From the NCBI RefSeq assembly GCF_037325665.1, contig NC_090253.1, positions 42,913,232-42,977,231 on the forward strand: a stretch of DNA of 64,000 nt, read 5' to 3'. Below, piece by piece: positions 11,025-21,300 of the stretch. Within the stretch, counting starts at the first letter, position 1; each line of letters begins with the position of its first letter. The notes beneath the pieces were generated by a model. The model made no database searches, had not been told where the DNA came from, and saw only the letters and a list, made by a program, of their open reading frames with translations. Source of the DNA: Littorina saxatilis. Taxonomy: Eukaryota; Mollusca; Gastropoda; Littorinimorpha; Littorinidae. The position numbers and the translations under genes were made by a program.

Positions 11025-12753
11025 ACAAGTCGCGTAAGGCGAAAATACAATATTTAGTCAAGTAGCTGCCATTTTTCAGCAAGACCGTATACTCATGGCA
11101 TCGTCAGTCCACCGCTCACGGCAAAGGCAGTGAAATTGACAAGAAGAGCGGGGTAGTAGTTGCGCTAAGAAGGATAGCACGCTTTTCTGTACCTCTCTTT
11201 GTTTTAACTTTCTGAGCGTGTTTTTAATCCAAACATATCATATCTATATGTTTTTGGAATCAGGAACCGACAAGGAATAAGATGAAAGTGTTTTTAAATT
11301 GATTTGGACAATTTAATTTTGATAATAATTTTTATATATTTAATTTTCAGAGCTTGTTTTTAATCCGAATATAACATATTTATATGTTTTTGGAATCAGC
11401 AAATGATGGAGAATAAGATAAACGTACATTTGGATCGTTTTATAAATTTTTAATTTTTTTTACAATTTTCCGATTTTTAATGACCAAAGTCATTAATTAA
11501 TTTTTAAGCCACCAAGCTGAAATGCAATACCGAACCCCGGGCTTCGTCGAAGATTACTTGACCAAAATTTGAACCAATTTGGTTGAAAAATGAGAGCGTG
11601 ACAGTGCCGCCTCAACTTTCACGAAAAGCCGGATATGACGTCATCAAAGACATTTATCAAAACAAGAAGGGCAAAGCCCATACGACTCACATGCTTGACC
11701 TTGACCTTTACATGACCTTGACCTTCAGGGTCAAGGTCAAATAACTAAACCTAGCAATGACATCATACACTAAGAACTGCTTTACACATTTTCCTACCAA
11801 AATACATGTGACCTTGACCCAAGGTCAAGGTCATCCAAGGTCATGCAACACAAAGCTGTTAATTCAAGACATAGGAAGTACAATGGTGCTTATTGGCTCT
11901 TTCTACCATGAGATATGGTCACTTTTAGTGGTTCACTACCTTATTTTGGTCACATTTCATAAGGGTCAAAGTGACCTTGACCTTGATCATATGTGACCAA
12001 ATGTGTCTCATGATGAAAGCATAACATGTGCCCCACATAATTGTTAAGTTTGAAACAGTTATCTTCCATAGTTCAGGGTCAAGGTCACTTCAAAATATGT
12101 ATACAATCCAACTTTGAAGAGCTCCTGTGACCTTGACCTTGAAGCAAGGTAAACCAAACTGGTATCAAAAGATGGGGCTTACTTTGCCCTATATATCATA
12201 TATAGGTGAGGTATTCAATCTCAAAAACTTCAGAGAAAATTTGAAAAATATGAAAAATAGCTGTTTTTTAGGCAACATTTATGGCCCCTGCGACCTTGAC
12301 CTTGAAGCAAGGTCAAGATGCTATGTATGTTTTTTGGGGCCTTGTCATCATACACCATCTTGCCAAATTTGGTACTGATAGACTGAATAGTGTCCAAGAA
12401 ATATCCAACGTTAAAGTTTTCCGGACGGACGTCCGGACGGACGGACGTCCGGACGTCCGGACGGACGGACGGACGGACGGACGGACGACTCGGGTGAGTA
12501 CATAGACTCACTTTTGCTTCGCATGTGAGTCAAAAATGAAAAAAACGTTCGGGGATTTCATACCCAGGAACTCTCATGTCAAATTTCATAAAGATCGGTC
12601 CAGTAGTTTAGTCTGAATCGCTCTACACACACACACAGACACACACAGACACACACAGACACACACACACACACACACACGCACATACACCACGACCCTC
12701 GTTTCGATTCCCCCTCGATGTTAAAATATTTAGTCAAAACTTGACTAAATATA
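11025..12753 (-). mobile_element. Helentron-like family A copy 4, split by a B element
   Basis: The left part (11025-11661) continues the tandem row and the right part (12532-12753) finishes the element. The two are separated by a complete B element that landed in the A run of TTTATCAAAAAAATG. The flanking A sequence resumes at the next base of the family consensus. The left end lacks the GTCGAACTCACAG block that the other copies have. Confidence 0.8.
11662..12531 (-). mobile_element. Helentron-like family B copy nested in family A
   Basis: It runs from ACAAGAAGGGCAAAGCCC to GCATGTGAGTC. The exact 11-base inverted motif GACTCACATGC / GCATGTGAGTC lies at the two ends. The left hairpin is GGGC-AAA-GCCC, and a (GGAC)n tract lies near the right end. 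Repeated TGACCTTGACC and its complement occur throughout. The insertion added no more than one base of the host A run, so no target duplication of normal length was made. Confidence 0.82.
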
Positions 12754-13087
12754 AAAAGGAGGCAATTAAATGCTTGATGTTAACTTGAATGCGTTTACAT
12801 CTATTCTTGGTTTTAATGTTTGTGTTTGTTGACAAGACAAGACACACACACACACACACACAGCAAAAGCTAGCTGAACCTCAACACACATACATTATGT
12901 CAGTCTGGTACAGGATTTAGGCTAACTAGTTTTCTTGAGACCTGAACACGCTAGTGGGATCTCTCTCTCTCTCTCTCTCTCTTTTCAAAGTCAATCTTTA
13001 ACACACACCTTAACAAACAGACACTTTCACACAGACACACGCACACACACACATACATTAAATTCGAAGCCTCGGAACATTAAACAG
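12754..13087. other. Gene-free stretch with microsatellites
   Basis: Contains (CA)n at about 12841-12862, (CT)n at about 12960-12983 and another CA-rich tract near 13025-13050. No gene is visible. Confidence 0.6.
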
Positions 13088-13261
13088 GATTGATGGGGGT
13101 TGTCGGCATGACCTAGCCACTCTTCATGAAGTCATCGACTTTCGGGATGATGAACATAAAGACAGCGTAACATCAGGACCATGCATCTGGGTTCGACGGG
13201 CTAATGCTGCACAGAGCGCCAGCTTACTCACTGACATCAATACATCATCCATTTGCTTGAA
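13088..13261 (+). CDS. Possible orphan internal exon
   Basis: A 174-base segment is bounded by a splice acceptor (TAAACAG) and a consensus donor (GTAAGT). The only fitting frame is open throughout and reads ...CRHDLATLHEVIDFRDDEHK followed by DSVTSGPCIWVRRANAA and QSASLLTDINTSS. The composition is protein-like, with charged and hydrophobic residues well mixed. It starts in phase 1 and would leave two bases. Joining it to the 16187 exon would create a stop, so it is not part of that transposase in this form. I do not recognise the family. It could be chance, or an exon of a gene lying elsewhere. Confidence 0.35.
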
Positions 13262-13770
13262 GTAAGTAGAAATGCTAAACTCACTGATAGGTACTATCCC
13301 TACCAGTACCATGTATTATGTGTTGTGTTTTCTGACATTTCAGTCACTGTAGCCATCCTTTCGTCTTACAGTTCTCGTCACTTGAAAGTGTTTTCTTTGT
13401 TAGCTGCTCGCTATTAATGATATGCCATTATCTATTGGTGAAGGTGGACAGTTTAAGGCCTAACATAATAATAGGTGTGCTTAAGGTAACATAGTCAAAC
13501 AAATAGGTGGGTTGGGATTTCTTTTTTTGTTGGGGGGGGGGGGGGGGGATGGGGGATGGGAGATGGGGATGCAAAACAAAAAGTCTATGGTCGGCAGGAG
13601 GAAATACGTTGTTTGGGTTACCGTAACCACACTATTTTTGTTGTTAGCCGAAGCCTAACACATTACCATTAGTAAGTGTCAAAATGGTAGTTTTTTCCTG
13701 CAGTAAGTCAAAATTAAATTATCAATCTCATTCTCAGGCCCACATACTGGTAAATTGCTAATTATCCATT

Positions 13771-13776
<6 letters not shown>

Positions 13777-13866
<90 letters not shown>
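13777..13866. repeat. (CT)n-(CA)n microsatellite
   Basis: About 36 CT units followed by about 9 CA units. A long G run lies upstream near 13536-13550. Confidence 0.95.
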
Positions 13867-13867
<1 letters not shown>

Positions 13868-13912
13868 TCGCAAAATCAAACACTCATAAACCAGACTATG
13901 TGAATCAGTATT

Positions 13913-13967
13913 CTTTCTTTATTTGGTGTTTAACGTCGTTTTCAACCACGACGGTTATATCGCGACG
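13913..13967 (-). mobile_element. Tail-only SINE insertion, 55 bp
   Basis: On the minus strand it reads CGTCGCGATATAACC and ends CCAAATAAAGAAAG. Perfect 13-base duplications GTGAATCAGTATT lie at 13900-13912 and 13968-13980. It is therefore a genuine retroposed insertion that contains only the 3' tail of the SINE seen in full at 43572 and 49219. Confidence 0.9.
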
Positions 13968-13980
13968 GTGAATCAGTATT

Positions 13981-14759
13981 ATCACATACAATGATACATG
14001 TAACAAACACATGATATAACAATTACAGGCTTTTATTAAGCTTGATCCAACCAGAGAGAAAATAATTATGACTGACCAATGGTACAGAATAAACCAGTGC
14101 CTCAATCATGTTCGCATATCAGTCTGCAATGTCAATAAAGACATTAACATACGCACCTACAAGAAAGCAAAGAAAGCACAATTAATTGTTGTGTCAGTTT
14201 CACAACAACGCAGTTTGATATGTCTGAAAAGTTGCTTTATTCGTTGTTTTGACTTATACTCATGCCAACTAGCTGTATTTAGCAATGTTGATTAAAATAA
14301 TGAAAACAACTCATAATCATGCACATAACAGTTTGCAAAGCCGGTTAAAAATTGAAGAAATCAAAGAATGAGACATTATAATTCTGCTAATCGCAGTTTG
14401 TAAAACATAAAAAGTGTGTTATTGCTAACACCTTGATGTTGCCATCATCCTAATGACCCAGCATTTTATACCCCTCTCCCCCCTTATCCCAGGATCTTGG
14501 TCACCGGCTTGGAGGTTTCGATGACTGAAAAATGCCGGTACATGCCAGTTTTGGAACACCAAAACTTGGTATATCAGGGGCCAACTGGGCCGAATACAAT
14601 TTTTGGGGGGTATTCGGTCAGAAATGGTGTATGTACATATTTCTGTTCGGCCCGTAGACTGTTATTCAGCCTGTGAACCTGTACCAGGCTTGATCCTGTT
14701 GGAGTAGGCTATAAATATCAGTCTGCTTAACCTCAACGTCTGATGACCACAATCGGTGC
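13981..14759. other. No recognisable gene
   Basis: AT-rich sequence. A region near 14500-14680 is GG/CC-richer and reads into the minisatellite that follows. No coding frame persuades me. Confidence 0.5.
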
Positions 14760-15245
14760 AGAAATGAGATATAACGGGTTTTAACTGACAAAAGTTTGTT
14801 TTTCTTCTTAAAAAGTGTATATTTAAATTCAGTCAGGGTTTGTGGTCCTATCAAACAAACATCGTCAAAATCAAAGAAAAATATCAAACCTTAACTGTTT
14901 TTAACGGACAAAAGTTTACTTTTCTTCATCAAAAGTTTGAATTGAAATTTAGTTAGGGACAACAGATCTACCTACAAAATTTCACTAAGATCGGTGAAAA
15001 AATGGGGTTTAACGGTTTTTCAAACTGCCAAAACTTTGGTTTTTGTCTGGAAAAGTATGTTATGATATTCAGTTAGAAACAACAGACCTACTAACCAAAT
15101 TTCACAAAAATCGGCTTAAAAATGAGATTTAACGGACTTTTAACTGCCAAAAATATTGCTTTTTTCTCTTGAAAAGTATGTGTTTCAGTTTAATTAAGAA
15201 CAACGGACTACTATGCCAATTTTTGTGACAATCCAACTTTAAATT
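14760..15245. repeat. Tandem repeat, four units of about 120 bp
   Basis: Each unit carries ATGAGATTTAACGG-like, CAAAAGTTTG-like and ATTCAGTTAGGGACAACAGA-like blocks, then CCAAATTTCAC and AAATCGG. The four units are visibly diverged, so the array is not young. Confidence 0.8.
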
Positions 15246-15305
15246 ACAAAATGTCACACTCTCCGTACCAAGATTGAAGACGCCCACATATATATTCAGC
15301 ACTTA

Positions 15306-15636
15306 TAAGTTATGCGAAGTGATGACGTGGAATACGTGACGTAAGTTGATGCATGAATTCTTCCGGACTACGTCAGTCAATTCCAAAGATCGCTTTTGTG
15401 AGGAAAAGAATTTGTTTTAGAGTTTGCTGTTCAGAAACCTGTCAAAAAAGAAGGGAAAATGTGTGTGAAAGAAAACAAAACAGGAGCAGAGTGATACGAT
15501 AGGAATACAGAGACATATTTCTTGGGACTTGACCCTTGCAGGTAGTTGGACTGAAAGTAGTGTGTGAACAGAACAGAACCAATTCTGTCTGTTTACAACC
15601 GCATGAAAGCAGGAAAGAGATCGTCGTCAGATTGAA
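15306..15636. repeat. Dispersed repeat G, copy 1
   Basis: About 330 bases from AAGTGATGACGTGG through GGAAAGAGATCGTCGTCAGA recur at 40150-40793, where the copy is split by a SINE. There is no coding frame. The class is unknown. Confidence 0.75.
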
Positions 15637-16038
15637 TTACAATTACATTAACATGCTTCCATTTGAAACTTCTCGGTCTTCATCGTGGATTGACGCCCCC
15701 CCAAAGTCTACTTGAAGCCATTTTATAAGAGAGTCAAACAAAGAGAGAAATAGATAGATAGTGTTAATATAATGGTTACCTTGCTGGAGGGCTCGTCGTT
15801 GGTTGGTATGTCTTTTAGGAAAACTGGGGTATTCATTGACTGCTGCCAATCCAGTACCGCATCAACCGTTTGACTGCTTGTCAGTTGATTTGTGTTTTAC
15901 GCCGCAGCAACTGCCTGTGGTTGTTGATCTAGGTGCTGAAATTATTTTTTGTTACTGTCATTATTTTAAACAAGAGTAATATATTTGTGGTTCAAACTAA
16001 CAACTATATCAAGCTAAATAGAGAATACTACATAGTAC

Positions 16039-16165
16039 ATGGCTTGCTGTGTCGTACCAGATTTACACGAGTTTTTTTTTTAAAATATTGAACTGCGAGC
16101 GAAAGCGAGATGTTCACTATTTGAAAAAGCAACGAGTGTAAATCTGGTACGACACAGCAAGCCAT
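16039..16165. mobile_element. Palindromic MITE J, intact copy
   Basis: Two arms of about 35 bases, beginning ATGGCTTGCTGTGTCGTACC and ending with its complement, flank a short core that includes GAGCGAAAGCGAG. It ends 21 bases before the splice acceptor of the transposase exon. Diverged copies lie at 19675-19793 and 21770-21888. Confidence 0.85.
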
Positions 16166-16186
16166 ATCAATACACTGACCTTTCAG

Positions 16187-17644
16187 GTGAGCATTGATGG
16201 TGTTCCTCTTTTCAAAAGCAAAGACGGGCAGTTCTGGCCAATTCAAGGTATGATTGATACACCTTTTAAAAGCGAACCTTTCTTGATTGGATTGTTTTTT
16301 GGGAGCAAGAAACCCAGCAGTCTAGAGTTTTTGGATCCCTTTGTCAGTGAGTATGAAGATCTGAAAGAGTCTGATATTCAGTACAATGGATCTAGCATTG
16401 AAGTCCGGATATCAGCAATTGTTTGTGATGCGCCAGCCAGAGCTATGATCAAGTCTGTAAAGCCCCACATGGGGTATTCCAGTTGTGAAAGATGTTCCCA
16501 AAGTGGTGTCTGGAATGGCAAAATGACTTTTCCTGAAGTCGATGCTCCTTTGCGATCAGATACTCTTTTTGATGATATGATAGACGAAGAGCACCATGTA
16601 GCACTGTCACGGCTAGAAATAGGACTCGTGTCCCATGTAGTTCTCGACTACATGCACCTTGTGTGCCTTGGTGTGATGCGACGTCTTATATTCTTGTGGA
16701 TGAAAGGGCCTCTTGTTGTACGACAAGGTAATGCAGTCATTTCTGCCATTTCAGACAAGCTACAACACTTCAAAAATGTCATGCCTGTGGAATTTCCAAG
16801 AAAACCAAGATCTTTAATGGAAGTTGCCCGCTGGAAAGCAACTGAATTTCGGCAATTTTTGCTCTACACTGGTTTGGTTGCACTATCTGGACATTTGCCT
16901 GATCCTATGTATAAAAACTTTCTGTTGCTCAGTGTTGCAATGCATATACTACTACATCCAATACGCTGTAAGCAGTACAATAACTATGCTAAACATTTGT
17001 TGACATCATTTGTGGAGCATTTTGCACAATTGTACGGGGAGAATATGATGGTTTATAATGTTCATAACCTTGTTCATATCTCTGATGACGCTAAATTGTT
17101 TGGCAGTTTAGATAATATATCTGCCTTCCCATTTGAAAACTTTATGAGAAAAATTCTCAAAACTGTCAGAAAGCCTTCCATGCCTCTGCAACAAGTTGTG
17201 AAAAGATTTCAAGAGTCTAGTGCAAACAGTAACAAAAAGAGGATTCGAACTACCCAAGATACATGTGTTTGCAAGGAGCATCACTATGGCATTGTGCCAC
17301 ATGGTGTATTGTTTGATAACCAATACAAAGAAGTTAGCACTAATGATTTCTGCATTAAGACTAATTCTAAAGATAATTGTGTTTCATTTGGTAATGAAAT
17401 TGGCCTTGTTAGCAATATACTGTCAGTTGCATCAAATGTGTGGTTGGTTTATCAATCTTTCGAAAGTGTGGACACTTTTTTTAATTATCCTTGCCAGTCA
17501 GCCTTTTTGGGAATTTTCAAAGTTCGAAACCTGTCACAAGTGATCAAATTAAAACCCATTGAAGAAATCACTTCCAAAAATGTAATACTTCCATATCAAC
17601 AGGGGTTTGTTGTTGTTCCTTTGTGCCATTCCAGTAAAAACTAA
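16187..17644 (+). CDS. TNP2-like (Transposase_21) transposase, last exon
   Basis: One 1458-base open stretch encodes 485 residues. It begins immediately after the acceptor CCTTTCAG at 16186, so the GTG first codon is internal and one or more 5' exons are missing from view. Family hallmarks in order are IDGVPLFKS and FWPIQG near the start, CDAPARAMIK (about 85), GYSSCERCSQSG, TFPEVDAPLR, LDYMHLVCLGVMRRL (about 160), RKPRSLMEVARWKATEFRQF, VYNVHNLVHISDD and FPFENFMRK (about 325). This matches the EnSpm/CACTA-type proteins with Transposase_21 and DUF4218-like ends, as I know them. No stop or shift interrupts it, so it may have been active recently. The DUF4806 gene starts 682 bases downstream on the same strand. 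No CACTA-type termini were found. Confidence 0.85.
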   Translation: MSIDGVPLFKSKDGQFWPIQGMIDTPFKSEPFLIGLFFGSKKPSSLEFLDPFVSEYEDLKESDIQYNGSSIEVRISAIVCDAPARAMIKSVKPHMGYSSCERCSQSGVWNGKMTFPEVDAPLRSDTLFDDMIDEEHHVALSRLEIGLVSHVVLDYMHLVCLGVMRRLIFLWMKGPLVVRQGNAVISAISDKLQHFKNVMPVEFPRKPRSLMEVARWKATEFRQFLLYTGLVALSGHLPDPMYKNFLLLSVAMHILLHPIRCKQYNNYAKHLLTSFVEHFAQLYGENMMVYNVHNLVHISDDAKLFGSLDNISAFPFENFMRKILKTVRKPSMPLQQVVKRFQESSANSNKKRIRTTQDTCVCKEHHYGIVPHGVLFDNQYKEVSTNDFCIKTNSKDNCVSFGNEIGLVSNILSVASNVWLVYQSFESVDTFFNYPCQSAFLGIFKVRNLSQVIKLKPIEEITSKNVILPYQQGFVVVPLCHSSKN

Positions 17645-18325
17645 TTTGTCAGGATGCTTAATGTCACGCTCATAAGAACAATACCTAACTCAGAGTTAGT
17701 CATTTATGCAGTGAGACTGCAGGGAAAGCTTCTGGAAGGGTACCTGTCATGTGGTGGAGAGTACAAACTTCTGTTTTCATACAGGAAGACTTGTTTGGTG
17801 TGCAAAAGCATATTTGTGTTTTTATGCAGTTGTGCTGATTAAAAATGTTGCTGTCATCTCTACAGTATTTAATACTAAAATAAGATATGCAGATTGTTCA
17901 CAAAACCAAACGTTTTTCTCGTTTTTCTCTTAGCGTGACATTAAGTTCTGTATCCAATTATATATTAATGCTGTTGCCATGAAACTCTTCAGACCGTACT
18001 GTTCAGACATTGCAGGTGTACCAAAGTGTTCTTTCAAAGTTAGTTTCAATCTTTATATCTTTACATGACTGTGTGTTTGTGGGTTTTTTACACCATATTA
18101 TCGTGTGTGTTTTTTTTTTAGACAAATCAAGAAGATATTATTGGAATAATTTAAATAAGTTTGTTATTGATTGTTTCCGCAAAGGTGATACTATTGATCT
18201 GAACATTTTGCGGGAGTCACCTTTATTTGTTAAGCACATTCTTATCGCTGATTGTATGTATTGAGATAAAAATTAACAATATTTTCCTTTCAAAATTGAT
18301 AAATTAATCAGTTACAGCAAAGAAT
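17645..18325. other. Spacer between transposase and DUF4806 gene
   Basis: AT-rich sequence, about 680 bases, without another clear exon. It must hold the 3' end of the first gene and the promoter of the second if they are separate transcripts. I see no strong poly(A) signal or TATA box. Confidence 0.4.
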
Positions 18326-21300
18326 ATGCCGGGTGTCAAAATATTTGCCGTGGTTCATTTTACGGAGGACGACTCGGTTGATGTTGTCCGATCGACATGG
18401 CTGATTAAAGTTGTGGACGACAATGGTGTGAGTATGAAAGACATGCCAAGATGCCCATAATACAAATATGGAAATATATTCTGTTGAATACGACCTTCAC
18501 ATGTTAAGAACAACGGCTTTACCATAATAGCTAATATTTGCAAATAACTACAGTGGTACCTGCGATAAAAGGACACCCTTGGGACGAGCCAAAAGGGTCC
18601 CTACATTGCAGGTGGCCTTTCATTACAGGTTTACTTTGGTAGAGATAACATAAAAAGGGACAAGAGAAGGTGTCCTTTTAAGGGGGGTGTCCTCTCATGG
18701 GAGGGTCCACACATCTCAGGTACTGCTGTATGTAAACTTTGTTTTGGTTGAGAAATAGTTACTATTTCTTGCAAAAATGCAGACAAACAATTGTGGAGGG
18801 ATCAACCAATGTTCAAGTGTTGTTTCGATCACAAACCTCGTTAGTGATTGGTCCCTCGGGGACAGCAATCCCACATTGACAGGGCAAATCGTAAAATTCA
18901 ATGCGTATATTTTTTAAAGAAATGGTGTCCTATTAAGCGTACACTGCATGATATACATATATCAGAGTCTGTAGTTTGATGCGATCAAAAACAAGGACAC
19001 CTTCAGTTTTTGCACGTAACAGATGTATTAGCTTATTATATTCAATTTGCTCTTATCGGGACTGAAATATGTGTGGGTTTTCTGTTTCAGTACACTACTA
19101 CAGAGACCCGCTGGCCACAGCAAAACATGGCCAAGCATGTGAAGAATGGAACTCAACCAGCATCCAACTGGACGTCTCATCCAGTGAGACTAATGACCAC
19201 ATCAGGTATAATGCCAGGTTGACTTCTGCAGTAAAACTTTTCCTTTTTGCACAATCCTAAAAACTAAAGGAAATTCTAACCAGAATCGATTGACACATAC
19301 ATTTTATTTGAATTGTTGACCAATATATGAAATTTTACAAAGATCTCGGAGGTTTTATAAGAACACTTTCTGTCTTGATGTGTGTCAAATGTCATAGTTT
19401 GGTCAATAATACAAATAACATACAATAAATTTGTAATGCTGCATAAAAATTTTTTGCAACATAAAAATGTGCGTGTTGATGAAGTAGCTTCAGTTAGATA
19501 ATAATTTTTATATTTTCAGATGACTACCTGCACGCCAGGAAAAAAGCAGATGAGGCCCAGTTTACATCAAACTTGTCCTCAGAAGAACAGCTGGGGGAAG
19601 GGCCAACCTCAAGGAAGAGGAAGTATGCATTATTTTAGCAAATGACACGTGTTTGTCTCAGCATACTACATTACCTGCTGTTTCGTGTCAAATTTACTCA
19701 ATTTGCTATTTTTGAATAATCAACTTCGAGCGAAAGTGAGCTGTTCAATATTTGAAAAGGCAACTAGTGTAAATCTGGTACAACACAGACAGATATTTAG
19801 TATTCTTTTTGTCAGTTAGCTGATTAAAGTTTAACTTTTTTTAATGGTATTAATGATGAATTGTTTGAAAAAAACATTGTGTTTACCATGAATCAATACA
19901 CTACCCTCCTTGATTTTTATGTTGTTACATGTTTAGATTTTGTGATGATTTACTTTGTGCGGCAGTCAGCATAAGCTAATCGAGACAGTGAATCTCCAAA
20001 GATTCTCTAGATAGTAAGCCGAGACTGTATTCGTCATAGTGACGTCACAATGTAAATGTCTATGACGTTATTTTCGTAACCTTGTCTCTTGTCTAGGAAA
20101 CACGAAGGTGTGGAAAGTATTTCTTAAAAACATAATATTACTGCTAAGACCAACGATAGTGGCATGAAGCAATGTCAATGTGTAGAATTGTTTCATGTTC
20201 AATAACCTTCTCGTTCACTCGAGAGCAATGTAACCTAGGAATTGCTTGGCAACAGACAACATTTATCGTAACGTGAAACCAACGATCAGTTCCAGTCTGT
20301 TCGTCAAGACCCGAAGAAGTCCTGTACGAAAGATTCTAGACAGGTCAGTAAACGATTCATAATCAGTAACTTTCTGATGAAGCCAATCCTAGTGTGTGTT
20401 CATGTAATCATTTGTCTGTTCGTTTGAAGAAATTAGATGACACGAATAGGTAATTTGTGTTCCATTTCTCAAGATGCTGAAACATGTTCTGTTTCATGTT
20501 ACATGTTGCTAGATGAACGATTTGTTGACGGTATGCTACACTTTGTGTGCAGACACTGAATTCTCTTCACCGAGGATTGGATCAGCTGTTTTATTTGTAT
20601 ACCTATATCTACACTGAATTCGCTAACCTGTACGTCGACGAAGAATAACCACTTGGTGTAACCTGCTGTAACTGTTGGCGTCGTCGACCTGTTCGACACT
20701 GGATCCTCGTCGACCCCACATTTGCCGTTCGTTATCCTGTCTTCATTATTTCTTCGACCTCAAGCTAAGCGACTAACATTATAACCCATCGTCATCATAT
20801 GTCCTAGAAACTGTGTTTGTCACCAGAAACTTTTGAAGAAGAATGACTTTGTGTTCTCCCATTGTGGGCATCTATTTATTAATTAACCTGTAGTAAATAG
20901 AGGATGCTGTAAATGTTGAACAATATCTAGTTAGTTAATTATAAAAGAAATTGTTCAAACTAAATTAACGCTGTTGTGTATTCTTTGGGAAACAGAAAAC
21001 AGTGTAAGCACAGAAAGAGATTGTGTGCATCTCAACTAAACGTCTATACCCTAGACCAACTGGTAAAATCGTCACAGATTTATTTATTTTGATTAAATAT
21101 GGTGCTCGTTTATATCAAATTTATGGTTGAGATTTTTCATACTTGAAAGTGGTGTTTGGTTTGTTTGTTTGTTTGTTTGCTTAACGCCCAGCCGACCACG
21201 AAGGGCCATATCAGGGCGGTGCTGCTTTGACATATAACGTGCGCCACACACAAGACAGAAGTCGCAGCACAGGCGTCATGTCTCACCCAGTCACATTATT

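Noticed and set aside
11757-12378. Open frames conserved among all family B copies
   Set aside because: Similarity is explained by the repeat itself; frames run through TGACCTTGACC motifs and microsatellites and differ in ends.
13679-13879. Minus-strand frame rich in Arg-Glu
   Set aside because: A translation of the (CT)n tract.
18326-18427. Joining the transposase exon to the DUF4806 gene as one protein
   Set aside because: The transposase ends in a stop codon at 17644, and the DUF4806 protein has its own ATG and a typical family N-terminus.
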